Both the position numbers and the translations under genes were made by a program. A DNA stretch of 34,372 nucleotides, taken from NCBI GenBank assembly GCA_026417295.1, contig JAOADN010000022.1:1-34372 (forward strand), read 5' to 3'. The DNA is from Paracoccaceae bacterium (lineage in GTDB: Bacteria; Pseudomonadota; Alphaproteobacteria; Rhodobacterales; Rhodobacteraceae). The notes beneath the pieces were generated by a model, which was not told where the DNA came from, did no database searches, and saw only the letters and a list, made by a program, of their open reading frames with translations. Position 1 is the stretch's first letter. Every line of letters begins with the position of its first letter. Shown here in pieces: positions 1 through 8,449 of the stretch.

Positions 1-12
1 GGGCGGGATCAT
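1..12 (-). CDS. Possible start of the next minus-strand gene (trpC expected), cut by the window edge
   Basis: An ATG on the minus strand at 12-10 overlaps the TGA stop of trpD (11-9) as ATGA, the overlap used elsewhere in this operon. Only four codons are visible (Met-Ile-Pro-Pro), so the product cannot be recognised. In related bacteria trpC (indole-3-glycerol-phosphate synthase) usually follows trpD. That assignment is inference from gene order only. Confidence 0.3.
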
Positions 13-1025
13 GTGGCCGGGGATATCGCCGCAAGGGCGGCGACCTTCGCCTTCGCACGCCCGGAGTCGAGGCTTTCCGCGGCAAGGGGCACCGCCTCTC
101 TCAGGCTGGCGGCGCGACCGGCAACGACGAGTGCAGCGGCGGCGTTGAGAAGGACCGCATCGCGGTAGGCCCCGCGCGCACCGTCCAGAAGCGCGCGAAA
201 GGCTGCCGCATTGTCGGCCGGCGTTCCGCCGAGGATGGCCTCGAAGGGATGAACGGGCAGGCCCGCCTCCTCGGGGTGGATTTCGCCCTCGGTGACCTTT
301 CCGTTCTCGAGCCTTGCGACATAGGTCGTTCCGGCGATCGAGACCTCGTCGGTCCCGTCGGCGCCATGCACGAGCCAGGCGGCCTGCGAACCGAGCGCGC
401 GGAGCGTCTCGGCCATCGGCGTGATCCAGGCGCGTGCGAAGGTGCCGGTGAGCTGGCGCTTGACACCCGCCGGGTTGGTGAGCGGTCCGAGCAGGTTGAA
501 GACCGTCCGCGTGCCGAGCTCGGCGCGCGTCGGCATGACGTGGCGGATCGCCGGATGGTGCATCGGCGCCATCATGAAGCCGATCCCGCAGGATTCCATG
601 GCCTTCTCAACGACGTCCGGCCCGACCATGACGTTGATTCCGAGCTGGGTCAGGGCGTCGGCGGCGCCGGATCTGGAACTGAGGTTTCGGTTGCCGTGCT
701 TGGCCACCACGACGCCTGCACCAGCCACGACGAAGGCGGCGGCCGTAGAGATGTTGAGGGTGCCCTTCCCGTCGCCGCCGGTGCCGACGATGTCCATGGC
801 GCCCTCGGGTGCACGGACGGCATGGCACTTCGCGCGCATCACGCGGGCGGCTGCCGCGATCTCGTCCACCGTTTCGCCGCGCGTCCGCAGGGCCATCAGC
901 AGACCGCCCATCTGGCTTGGCGTCGCCGCACCCTCGAAGAGGATCGCAAAGGCCCGTTCGGCCTCTTCGGATGTCAGCGGACGGTCCGCTGCCAGCCCGA
1001 TCAGCGGGCGGAGATCGGCGCTCAT
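9..1025 (-). CDS. trpD: Anthranilate phosphoribosyltransferase TrpD
   Basis: Transfers the phosphoribosyl group of PRPP to anthranilate, the second committed step of tryptophan synthesis in the cytoplasm. The 338-residue product has the usual family length. The glycine-rich GTGGDG motif lies at residues 81-86, followed by NIST at 91-94 and KHGNR at 109-113, which bind PRPP, magnesium and anthranilate in this family. The N-terminal helical part (about 1-65) and the nucleoside-phosphorylase-like body are both present. The start codon overlaps the trpG stop by 4 bases (ATGA), so the two are translationally coupled. The stop in turn overlaps an ATG that probably opens trpC beyond the window. I see nothing unusual in it. 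Confidence 0.97.
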   Translation of the reverse strand: MSADLRPLIGLAADRPLTSEEAERAFAILFEGAATPSQMGGLLMALRTRGETVDEIAAAARVMRAKCHAVRAPEGAMDIVGTGGDGKGTLNISTAAAFVVAGAGVVVAKHGNRNLSSRSGAADALTQLGINVMVGPDVVEKAMESCGIGFMMAPMHHPAIRHVMPTRAELGTRTVFNLLGPLTNPAGVKRQLTGTFARAWITPMAETLRALGSQAAWLVHGADGTDEVSIAGTTYVARLENGKVTEGEIHPEEAGLPVHPFEAILGGTPADNAAAFRALLDGARGAYRDAVLLNAAAALVVAGRAASLREAVPLAAESLDSGRAKAKVAALAAISPAT

Positions 1026-1627
1026 GCGGGGACCAGGCGGTCTGCCGCGAGGGGAACCCCGGCGCCTTCGAGGAAGGTCAGCAGCATCCTGTGCCCGTGT
1101 TCGCTGGCGATGGATTCGGGGTGGAACTGCACGCCTTCGATGGGCAGCGAGCGGTGGCGCAGTCCCATGATCGTGCCATCCTCGAGCTCCGCCGTGACCT
1201 CGAGCGCCTCCGGCAGGGTCTGGCGTTCGACGATGAGCGAATGGTACCGTGTCGCCCGGAAGGGCGAGGGGAGACCCGCGAAGACACCCTGACCGCGATG
1301 GTGGATCGTTCCCATCTTGCCGTGGACGATCTCGCCGGCCCGCACGACCCGCCCGCCGAAGGCCTGACCGATCGTCTGGTGGCCGAGGCAGACGCCGAGG
1401 AGCGGGGTTGCCGTCTCGGCCGCGGCGAGCGTGAGCGGGAGGCAGATTCCGGCGCGGTCGGGATCGCAGGGGCCGGGCGAGAGCACGATGGCGGCAGGCC
1501 GCATCGCCATCGCTTCCTGCACGTTCAGGGCGTCGTTGCGGCGGACGGTGACGGCTGCGCCGAGTTCCCCGAAGTAATGGACGAGGTTGTAGGTAAAACT
1601 GTCATAGTTGTCGATAAGCAGCAGCAT
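1022..1627 (-). CDS. trpG: Anthranilate synthase glutamine amidotransferase subunit TrpG
   Basis: Hydrolyses glutamine and hands ammonia to TrpE, which makes anthranilate from chorismate. The 201-residue protein is a class I glutamine amidotransferase. The nucleophile is Cys80 in the GVCLGHQ context, and the His-Glu pair is His169/Glu171 in QFHPES. The N-terminal [13 protein letters not shown] stretch is typical of TrpG/PabA. A PabA role cannot be excluded from sequence alone, but direct coupling to trpD favours TrpG. The start ATG at 1627 has an AAGGAT-like ribosome site about 10 bases upstream. It is the first gene of a trpG-trpD unit. Its partner trpE lies about 2.2 kb upstream in the same orientation, with an opposite-strand gene between them. 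Confidence 0.95.
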   Translation of the reverse strand: MLLLIDNYDSFTYNLVHYFGELGAAVTVRRNDALNVQEAMAMRPAAIVLSPGPCDPDRAGICLPLTLAAAETATPLLGVCLGHQTIGQAFGGRVVRAGEIVHGKMGTIHHRGQGVFAGLPSPFRATRYHSLIVERQTLPEALEVTAELEDGTIMGLRHRSLPIEGVQFHPESIASEHGHRMLLTFLEGAGVPLAADRLVPA

Positions 1628-1679
1628 ACCGGGCCAAATCCTTCATTTCCGGCGTGAACCCGCCCTGCGGTCGGGGTAT

Positions 1680-1708
1680 ACATGAAAGCAGGCGCGGGTC
1701 GCGGTCAA
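1680..1708 (-). promoter_or_regulatory. Candidate promoter of trpG-trpD
   Basis: Read on the minus strand: TTGACC (1708-1703), a 17-base spacer, then TCATGT (1685-1680), about 50 bases before the trpG start. The -35 is good and the -10 is weak. The short transcript leader has no reading frame with tryptophan codons and no terminator hairpin, so I see no sign of trp attenuation here. Confidence 0.4.
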
Positions 1709-1790
1709 GGGCGGGGACCGTGACGGAAGGAATGCGCAGCGGCAGGCGTCGGCGGAACGCGGGGGCGGGCCGCCGGAAGCGGAGGCAGGC

Positions 1791-3569
1791 ATGGGCAGAA
1801 GCGTTCTGACGGGATTCCTGGCCGGGCTCGGCCTGGTTGCGGTCGTGCTTGCGGTCCTGTCGCTGGTGGCGCCCGGACCGCGGCCGGGCGGGCTTGATGT
1901 CGCCGTCCTGGAGCCGCCGCCGGAGCCCGTGCCCGTGCCGGAACCTGTGCCCGGACAGGCCCAGGCGGAAGCGCCGGCCATGCCGGCACCCGAGGGCGAG
2001 GCCGCTGCGGTGCAACCCCCAGCCGGGGAGGCGCCGGCCGCGAAGGGCGCGGCACCGCCCGCAGTCGCGCCGGTTGCGCCCGAAGCTCCGGCCGCGCCGT
2101 CGGCGGACGAGAGCGCAGCGCCCGCTGCGGCCGCGCCGGGCGATGCCGGCCCGGCCACCACCGCGGCGCCCGCACCCTTCGCCGCAGGTCCATCCCCCGA
2201 GGCAGCGCCGGCCGCCGGCGCACCGGCGACCGCAGCGCCAACTGAGGCCGCCGGCGCGACCCCGCCCGCCGTGGCGGCGGCCGCGCCGGTGACACCGCCC
2301 GCTCCGGACCCGCTTGCCGTTGCGGCGGGCGCGTTGCCGCGGCCGGGCAAGGAGGACGGGACGCCGCCGGCAGCGCCATGGGTTCCTGCCGCCCCCGCGG
2401 CCGCACCAGAAGGCCCGGCCCCGGACAAGGATCCCGGCATGCAGCCGCGCGCCCTTGTCGTGGTGGCGGGGCCTTCGGCGGCCCCGGCAGCCGACAGGGT
2501 TGCCGCTGCGCCGGCAGCCGATCCGGGGCGCCCCCGGGCGCCGACTGCCGAATTGCTGCGCGCGACGGTTCCCGACCCGGCGCCCGGCCCGCAGGAACAG
2601 CCGCCGCCGCCCGCGAGGCTGGCCGAGGCGCCTGCCGTCGCGGAAGCGCCACCCGCCGCCGAGGCGCCTGCCCCTTCCGAGGATGGCATGGCGCCGAAGC
2701 TTCCGGTGATCATCAGCCCCGAGGGCAAGGCCGGCCCGAGGGGAACCGGGGATGCGCCGAAGCCGGGGCTGCGCAATGCCGCGGGGGTGAAGGTCAACCG
2801 CCTGCCGACGATCGGCGGCGCCGGAAGCGGGGCAGGGGAAGACGCGCCGGGGGCGGAAGCGGCGCCTGCGCCCGGATCTGCTCCTGCGCCGTCCGACCTG
2901 CCGCCGGTCGCGCGGTTTGCTGCGGCGCTGGACAACCCCGCAGGGCAGCCGGTGCTCGGGATCGTGCTGATCGACCTTGGCGAGGATGGAGGCGGGCTGG
3001 ATCCGGCGACCATCGCCTCGCTAAAGGCGCCGCTGACCGTGGCGCTGGATCCCGGGCGGTCGGATGCGGCGGCGCGCGCGGCCACCTTCCGCGCGGCGGG
3101 ATTCGAGGTGGCGATCCTTGTTCCCGACCTGCCGGCGGGAGCGTCGGCGAGCGATGTGGAAGTCCTGTTCCAGGGATGGCAGTCGGCGCTGCCCGAGGCG
3201 GTGGCCCTGGTCACCCGGCCGGGCAGCCGGGCCGAGACCGACCGCAGGCTCGTCCAGCATCTCGTGGCGCTTGCGGGCGCGGGTGGGCTCGGCCTCGTTA
3301 CAGGCGGCAGCGGGCTGAACCCGGCCGCGCAGCTGGCCGGCCCGGCGGGCGTGCGCCATGCCCGCGCCCTCCGCTGGATCGACGGGAAGGGCGAGAATGC
3401 CGAGGCGGTGCGGCGCGGCCTTGACCGCGGCGCCTTCGCGGCAGAGCGCGAAGGCGCGGCACTGGTCATCGCGACCACCCGGCCCGAGACGGTGACTGCG
3501 CTTTACGGCTGGCTTGCCGAGGGCGGGCGGGAGATCCTGCCGGGTCCCGCGACGGCCGTCCTGAAGTAG
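1791..3569 (+). CDS. Divergent polysaccharide deacetylase (YibQ/DUF610-type) with long Pro/Ala-rich linker
   Basis: The 592-residue protein has three parts. A single N-terminal membrane anchor covers about residues 6-27. A very long Pro/Ala/Glu-rich, low-complexity segment runs to about residue 370 and is probably a flexible periplasmic linker. A C-terminal alpha/beta domain of about 220 residues starts near the GIVLIDLG segment and resembles the divergent polysaccharide deacetylase family, whose substrate is poorly known. Family members usually carry IDDxG at this point. Here only one Asp is seen (IDLG), so catalytic activity is uncertain. The start at 1791 has GGAGG five bases upstream. The gene is transcribed divergently from trpG and converges on trpE, so it splits the trp genes. 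Envelope anchoring is inferred from the N-terminus. Confidence 0.8.
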   Translation: MGRSVLTGFLAGLGLVAVVLAVLSLVAPGPRPGGLDVAVLEPPPEPVPVPEPVPGQAQAEAPAMPAPEGEAAAVQPPAGEAPAAKGAAPPAVAPVAPEAPAAPSADESAAPAAAAPGDAGPATTAAPAPFAAGPSPEAAPAAGAPATAAPTEAAGATPPAVAAAAPVTPPAPDPLAVAAGALPRPGKEDGTPPAAPWVPAAPAAAPEGPAPDKDPGMQPRALVVVAGPSAAPAADRVAAAPAADPGRPRAPTAELLRATVPDPAPGPQEQPPPPARLAEAPAVAEAPPAAEAPAPSEDGMAPKLPVIISPEGKAGPRGTGDAPKPGLRNAAGVKVNRLPTIGGAGSGAGEDAPGAEAAPAPGSAPAPSDLPPVARFAAALDNPAGQPVLGIVLIDLGEDGGGLDPATIASLKAPLTVALDPGRSDAAARAATFRAAGFEVAILVPDLPAGASASDVEVLFQGWQSALPEAVALVTRPGSRAETDRRLVQHLVALAGAGGLGLVTGGSGLNPAAQLAGPAGVRHARALRWIDGKGENAEAVRRGLDRGAFAAEREGAALVIATTRPETVTALYGWLAEGGREILPGPATAVLK

Positions 3570-3587
3570 GGCCCGCCGGGCGCCCCA

Positions 3588-3656
3588 CGGGGGTGTCCCA
3601 CGATGGGACACCCATCCGGAGCCAATGAAATCAATGGCCTGGAATCAGGATTAACG
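3588..3656 (+). repeat. Dispersed element, copy 1 (hairpin plus two conserved blocks)
   Basis: A perfect hairpin has 10-bp arms GGGTGTCCCA (3591-3600) and TGGGACACCC (3604-3613) around the loop CGA. It is followed by CAATGAAATCAATGG (3623-3637) and GGATTAACG (3648-3656). The same three blocks occur at the same offsets (0, +32, +57) at 28535-28600. From the ATG at 3603, inside the hairpin, an open frame continues to 3893, overlapping the 3' end of trpE on the other strand. The peptide begins MGHP and contains NEINGL and SGLT, as does copy 2. The function is unknown. It could be a small gene, a structured RNA or a regulatory repeat. Confidence 0.75.
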
Positions 3657-3726
3657 ATCGATTCAGGAATTGGCCGTCCGGGCGCCGCGCCTTGGGGACG
3701 TGCAACGCGGCAGGGAAGGGGCCGGC

Positions 3727-3799
3727 ACGGGCCTTCGAAGGCCCGTCCCCGATGCCGCCCTGCGGCGGCATCGGGGATGCGGTTTGCAAACCGCATCCC
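3727..3799. repeat. Cluster of three long perfect inverted repeats between convergent genes
   Basis: Three near-contiguous palindromes fill the gap between the deacetylase gene and trpE. The first is a 20-base perfect palindrome with arms ACGGGCCTTC and GAAGGCCCGT (3727-3746). The second is a 13-bp stem at 3747-3759/3764-3776 with a CTGC loop. The third is a 26-base perfect palindrome at 3774-3799, centred on TTTGCAAA. The second and third overlap by three bases, so they compete as RNA folds. No T-run follows on either strand. They may stop both converging transcripts in a Rho-assisted way, or belong to the repeat element just upstream. The rest of 3570-3822 shows no confident gene. Confidence 0.7.
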
Positions 3800-3822
3800 G
3801 CGCTTCCCCCCGATCCGGCGCC

Positions 3823-5334
3823 TCAGCCGTTGCCGCGGCGGACGAACATCCCGGCATCCTCGGCCGCGCGCATCAGCGCGCGCGCCTTGTTGAGGGTCTC
3901 CTGGTACTCGGCCTCGGGGTCGCTGTCGAAGACGACGCCGCCGCCGGCCTGGATGTAGAGGCGCCCATCCTTGACCACGCTGGTGCGCAGCGCGATGCAG
4001 AAGTCCATCTCGCCATTGGCGGCGAAATAGCCCACACCACCGCCGTAGATGCCGCGCTTCTCGGGCTCGAGCTCGTCGATGATCTCCATCGCCCGCACCT
4101 TGGGCGCCCCCGAGACCGTGCCCGCGGGCAGCCCCGCGAGCAGGGCCGAGAGGGCGTCCTGCCCCTCGGCGATCGCGCCGGTCACGTTCGAGACGATGTG
4201 CATGACGTGGCTGTAGCGCTCGATGACGAAGGTTTCGGTCGGGCGCACGGTTCCGGTGCGGGCGACCCGGCCCACGTCGTTGCGCCCCAGATCGAGCAGC
4301 ATCAGGTGTTCGGCCCGTTCCTTGACGTCGGCCAGGAGCTCGGCCTCGTTGGCGCGATCCTCCTCGGGCGTGGCGCCGCGCGGGCGCGTGCCCGCGATCG
4401 GCCGGATCGTGACCACGCCGTCGCGCAGGCGCACCAGGATCTCGGGGCTGGCGCCGACGATCTGGAATCCGCCGAAGTTGAAGAAGGTGAGGAAGGGCGA
4501 GGGATTGGTGCGCCTGAGCGAGCGGTAGAGGGCGAAGGGCGGAAGGCGGAAGGCGGCCGACCAGCGCTGCGAGGGCACGACCTGGAAGATGTCGCCCGCG
4601 CGGATGTAGTCCTTGGCCCTGGCCACGGCCTGCCTGTAGCCCTCGTGCGTGAAGTTCGAGCTGAAGTCGCCGAGATGTGCGGCGTCGCCGAGCGAACGGG
4701 TCTCGCCCGCGGGCGCGCGATCGAGGTCGCGGACGGCATCCATCACCCGTTCGGCCGCCTGCGCATAGGCGGCGCGTGCCGAGAGGCCCGAGGTCACCCA
4801 GGCCGGCGAAACCACCGTCACCTCGCCCTTGACGCCGTCGAGCACGGCGACGACCGTCGGGCGCATCAGCATGGCGTCGGGCACGCCGATCGGGTCGGGG
4901 CCGGGGGGGCCGAGGCGCTCGACGAGGCGGATCATGTCATAGCCGAGATAGCCGAACAGGCCCGCCGCGATGGCCGGCAGGCCCTCGGGCATGGCGATCC
5001 GGCTTTCCGCGATCAGGGCGCGCAGCGTCTCGAACGGATGGCCGGGCAGGGGCTCGAAGGCGGCCGGGTCGAAACGTGCCTGCCGGTTGATCCTGCTGTC
5101 GGGCCCGCGGCATTCCCAGATCACGTCGGGTTTCATCCCGACGACGGAATAGCGCCCGCGCACCTCTCCTCCGGTGACGCTTTCCAGCATGAAGCTCATC
5201 GGCTGGGCATCGGCGAGCTTCAGCATCAGGGAGACGGGCGTGTCGAGGTCGGCGGCGAGCCGGGCCCAGACGAGCTGGTTCTCGCCCCTGTCCCAGCCCC
5301 GGGCGAAGCTGTCGAAGTCCGGTGAGAGCGTCAC
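3823..5334 (-). CDS. trpE: Anthranilate synthase component I TrpE
   Basis: Converts chorismate and ammonia (from TrpG) to anthranilate. It is the feedback-controlled entry enzyme of the tryptophan pathway. I place the start at the GTG at 5334, giving 503 residues, the family's normal length. The open frame continues upstream only as an antisense shadow of ppiD. MLES at 49-52 corresponds to the tryptophan-binding LLES element. The catalytic core is intact: DIFQVVPSQ (248-256), IAGTRPRG (313-320), LLDLGRNDVGR (346-356) and SGAPKVRAMEIIDELEP (408-424). The gene starts 11 bases after the ppiD stop, so it is probably co-transcribed with ppiD and the genes before it rather than with trpG-trpD. No Trp-rich leader peptide is visible directly upstream. 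Confidence 0.96.
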   Translation of the reverse strand: MTLSPDFDSFARGWDRGENQLVWARLAADLDTPVSLMLKLADAQPMSFMLESVTGGEVRGRYSVVGMKPDVIWECRGPDSRINRQARFDPAAFEPLPGHPFETLRALIAESRIAMPEGLPAIAAGLFGYLGYDMIRLVERLGPPGPDPIGVPDAMLMRPTVVAVLDGVKGEVTVVSPAWVTSGLSARAAYAQAAERVMDAVRDLDRAPAGETRSLGDAAHLGDFSSNFTHEGYRQAVARAKDYIRAGDIFQVVPSQRWSAAFRLPPFALYRSLRRTNPSPFLTFFNFGGFQIVGASPEILVRLRDGVVTIRPIAGTRPRGATPEEDRANEAELLADVKERAEHLMLLDLGRNDVGRVARTGTVRPTETFVIERYSHVMHIVSNVTGAIAEGQDALSALLAGLPAGTVSGAPKVRAMEIIDELEPEKRGIYGGGVGYFAANGEMDFCIALRTSVVKDGRLYIQAGGGVVFDSDPEAEYQETLNKARALMRAAEDAGMFVRRGNG

Positions 5335-5345
5335 GCGCGGCGATC

Positions 5346-7196
5346 CTACTGAAGCTGGGCGTTCACGGCATCGACGACCCGCTGGTTGATCGTGATGCCG
5401 ATTCCGGTCTCGACCGCACCGGTGAAGAGCGCGAGCAGGTCCTGCTGGATGCCCTGGACGGCGCGCGCCGCCACAGTGTCGCGCAGGCGGAGGATGTCGG
5501 GATCGGCCGGATCGGCCGGGGTGATGCCCGTGACGGTGAGGACGAAGACGCGGCGGGCGGCCTCGACCACGGCCGACTGCCCGGCTGTCGTGGCGAAGAC
5601 GGCGGTGGCGACCTCGGCCGGCGTGTCGGCGATGTAGCCGCCGCGGGCGAAGCCGGCATGGCGGGTGGTGACGAGGCCGAGCGATTCGAGCGTCGCGCCG
5701 TTGTCGAGCGCGGCCTTCTGCTCTTCGCCCAGGGCCTTGAGCCGCTTCAGCGTCTCGGCCTGGGTCCATTCGGCTGCGGCCCTGTCCCTGACGGCATCGA
5801 GGGGCAGGACGGCGGGCGGTTCGATGCGGTCGAGCCGCAGCGCGAAGAGGCCGCCGTCCTGGAGCGGCCGCAGTTCGGGGAAATCCTCGGTCTTCGCGGC
5901 GGCGGCGGCCTCGCGGAACTCGCTGTAGGCGGCAAGGCCGCCCTCGGCCTCGTCATTGAATTCGATCGTGCCGAGCGTGAGCCCCTGTTCCCTCGCGGCG
6001 TCCTCGAGCGTGGCGCCCGAGGCGAGCAGGTCCTCGATGGCCTGGCGCCGGTCGGCGATGGCGCGGCGCGCCTTCTCGAGCCTGGCCTCGGCCAGTAGGT
6101 CGTCCCTGACATCCTCGAAGGGGGTCTCCTCGGCCGGCAGGATCGCGTTCATCGCGAAGAGCGCGGGCCCGAGGTCGGTCATCACCGGGCCGACGATCCC
6201 CGGGGCGGCGAGGCCGAAGACGGTGTCGCCGGCCTGGCCGAGATCGTCGCGCGTGACCTCGCCGAGATCGATGTCGGCGGGGGCGAGCCCGCGTTCGGCC
6301 GCGAGGTCGGCGAAGGTGGCGGTGCCGGCATCCAGCCGGGCCCTGGCGGCGTCGGCCTCGGCCTGGTCGCCGAAGACGATGCGCTCGACGCGCCGGCGTT
6401 CGGGGACGACGAATTCGGACCGGCGGGCGTCATAGGCGGCACGGAGGGCGGCATCGTCCACCTCCATGCCGGGGGCGAGGTCCTCGGGGCGCAGCCAGAC
6501 ATAGGTGATGACCCGGGTCTCGGGTCGCGTGAAGGTGTCGGGGTTTGCCTCGTAGAAGGCCTTCAGATCGGCCTCGGTGGGGGCGGGCACCGGCTCGGCC
6601 AGATCGGAGGGCAGCAGTTCGGCCAGCGTGAAGTCGCGCGTCTCGCCCTGGTAGGCGACGACGGCATCGACGAAGCCCCGCGGCGCGGCCACGCCGTCGG
6701 CGACGGCGCGGCGGAAGAGGCCGCGGGTGATGTCGTCGCGCAGGCGGCTCTCGAACTCGGCCTCGCCCAGCCCCTCGCGGTCGAGCCGCAGGCGGTAGAC
6801 CTCGCGGTCGAACTTGCCCTCGGCATTCTGGAAGGCCGAGATGGTGGTGATCTGGCGGGCGACCTCGGCATCGCCGACCGAGAGGCCGATGCGCCCGGCC
6901 TCGGCGGCAAGCGCGGCATCGCCGATCAGGCGGGCGCGGACCTGGGTGTCGATTCCCAGCATCTGGGCCATCGGCAGGGTGAGCGGCTGGCCGATCTGGG
7001 CGGACATCGCATCCATCTCCTGGCGCAGCGCGGCAGCATAGTCGCGGGCGGTGATCTCGCGGTCGCCGACGGCGGCGATCCCCTCGGTCCCGCTGCCGAA
7101 GTTGCGGATGCCGAAGCCGGCCAGGCCGAAGATGAGGAACCCCATGAGGATCCAGATGACGGTGCTTCCGCCCTTCCTGCGCAGCGGCGTGGACAT
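5346..7196 (-). CDS. ppiD: Membrane-anchored periplasmic folding factor, PpiD/SurA-type peptidylprolyl isomerase
   Basis: The 616-residue protein has a short basic N-terminus (residues 1-11), one membrane helix (about 12-31) and a long periplasmic part. That is the PpiD plan of a SurA-like chaperone domain around a parvulin-type isomerase domain at the Sec translocon exit. The region RRVERIVFGDQAEADAARARL followed by TFADLAAERG resembles the start of the parvulin fold, but many catalytic residues look diverged, so chaperone function is safer than isomerase activity. An AEAxxAR-style charged helix region precedes the C-terminus. It lies between the aminotransferase gene (65-base gap) and trpE (11-base gap) in the long minus-strand run. 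Confidence 0.88.
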   Translation of the reverse strand: MSTPLRRKGGSTVIWILMGFLIFGLAGFGIRNFGSGTEGIAAVGDREITARDYAAALRQEMDAMSAQIGQPLTLPMAQMLGIDTQVRARLIGDAALAAEAGRIGLSVGDAEVARQITTISAFQNAEGKFDREVYRLRLDREGLGEAEFESRLRDDITRGLFRRAVADGVAAPRGFVDAVVAYQGETRDFTLAELLPSDLAEPVPAPTEADLKAFYEANPDTFTRPETRVITYVWLRPEDLAPGMEVDDAALRAAYDARRSEFVVPERRRVERIVFGDQAEADAARARLDAGTATFADLAAERGLAPADIDLGEVTRDDLGQAGDTVFGLAAPGIVGPVMTDLGPALFAMNAILPAEETPFEDVRDDLLAEARLEKARRAIADRRQAIEDLLASGATLEDAAREQGLTLGTIEFNDEAEGGLAAYSEFREAAAAAKTEDFPELRPLQDGGLFALRLDRIEPPAVLPLDAVRDRAAAEWTQAETLKRLKALGEEQKAALDNGATLESLGLVTTRHAGFARGGYIADTPAEVATAVFATTAGQSAVVEAARRVFVLTVTGITPADPADPDILRLRDTVAARAVQGIQQDLLALFTGAVETGIGITINQRVVDAVNAQLQ

Positions 7197-7261
7197 CTGT
7201 GACTGGCTCCGTCCCTTCGGGTTCAGGGGTGTTTAGGGCCTTCGCCGGAAGGGGGCAAGGC

Positions 7262-8449
7262 TCAGCGCCGGGGCAGCGCGAGCCCGCCGAGCCGGTCGAG
7301 GAGGGCGGCGATTCCCGCCCGGTCGAGATTGGCGAAGGCGATGCGGACCTGGCGGGCCCCGGAAGGGTCGTCGGCGGGCGTGAACATGCTGCCCGGCAGC
7401 AGCAGGACGCCGGCTTCGGCGACGAGGCGGCGCGCGAATTCGGCCGAGGGAAGGGCGAAGGGGTGTTCGGCATAGGCGAAGTAGGCGCCGCATCCCAGAA
7501 GCCGCCAGCCGGGAAGCGCCGGCAGGCCCTCGGCGATGGCGGCCCGGCGCGCGAGGATCTCGGCACGCTCGCCGGCGACCCATTGCGAGAGGTTCCGCAT
7601 CCCCCAGAGGGCGCCGATCTGGCCGAGCTGTCCGGGGCAGATGGCCACGGTGTCGAGGAACTTCTCGACCTCGGCAAGGCGGGCGGCATCGGCGACGATG
7701 GCGCCGACGCGGTGCCCGGTCAGCCGATAGGCCTTCGAGAAGGAGTAGAGGTGGACGAAGCTGTCGCGCCAGTCGGGATCGGCGAAGAGATCGTGCGGCG
7801 GGCCGGGCCGGGCATCGAAGTCGCGGTAGGTCTCGTCGACGACGAGGGCGAGGCCGCGGGCGCGCGCCAGTTCGAGGAAGGCGCGCAGGATGCGCCCGGG
7901 ATACTCGACGCCGCCGGGATTGTTGGGGGTGACGAGGACGATCGCGCGGGTGCGCGGCCCGATCAGGCGGGCGGCATGGTCGGGATCGGGCACGAGATCG
8001 GCCCCGGCAGGCAGCGGCACGGCGCGCACCCCCTGCATGTCGAGCCACATCTTGTGGTTGAAGTACCACGGCGTGGGCAGCAGCACCTCGTCGCCCGCCG
8101 CGGCGACGGTCGCGAGGACCGCGCAGAAGGCCTGGTTGCAGCCCTGGGTGATCGCCACGTCGGACGGTGCGATCTGGCCGCCATAGGCGAGCGACCACTG
8201 GCGGGCGATCTCGGCGCGCAGGTCGGGCAGGCCGAGGACGGGCCCGTAGAGATGCGCCGCGGGATCGTTGGGCGCGGCCTGGGCGATGGCGGCGCGCAGG
8301 CCCTCGGGCGGGGGGTCGACGGGCGCCGCCTGGCTGACATTGATGAGCGGACGGTCCGGCGGGAATGTGACGCCCTCGATCCAGCGGCGCGCCTCCATCA
8401 CCGGGGGCGCCTCGGTCGCGGCAATGAAGGGCGAGAGCGGCAGGGTCAT
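7262..8449 (-). CDS. Class I/II PLP-dependent aminotransferase
   Basis: A fold-type I aminotransferase of 395 residues, cytoplasmic, substrate not determinable from sequence. The PLP-binding lysine is Lys239 in SFSKAYRLTGHRVG. TPNNPGG (174-180) and DETY (205-208) give the Asn, Asp and Tyr that contact the cofactor. The closest general match is the aspartate/aromatic aminotransferase group. I choose the ATG at 8449 because it overlaps the stop of the preceding gene as ATGA. A longer in-frame start at 8494 would add 15 Arg-rich residues from within that gene. The next gene downstream is ppiD. The co-located trpE makes an amino-acid role plausible, but the context does not define it. Confidence 0.9.
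   Translation of the reverse strand: MTLPLSPFIAATEAPPVMEARRWIEGVTFPPDRPLINVSQAAPVDPPPEGLRAAIAQAAPNDPAAHLYGPVLGLPDLRAEIARQWSLAYGGQIAPSDVAITQGCNQAFCAVLATVAAAGDEVLLPTPWYFNHKMWLDMQGVRAVPLPAGADLVPDPDHAARLIGPRTRAIVLVTPNNPGGVEYPGRILRAFLELARARGLALVVDETYRDFDARPGPPHDLFADPDWRDSFVHLYSFSKAYRLTGHRVGAIVADAARLAEVEKFLDTVAICPGQLGQIGALWGMRNLSQWVAGERAEILARRAAIAEGLPALPGWRLLGCGAYFAYAEHPFALPSAEFARRLVAEAGVLLLPGSMFTPADDPSGARQVRIAFANLDRAGIAALLDRLGGLALPRR

Noticed and set aside
1628-1790. Tryptophan attenuator upstream of trpG
   Set aside because: No short frame with Trp codons and no terminator hairpin in the leader.
1643-3478. A 611-codon open frame antisense to the deacetylase gene
   Set aside because: Low-complexity Ala/Ser/Gly product mirroring the Pro/Ala linker; no ribosome site or family resemblance.
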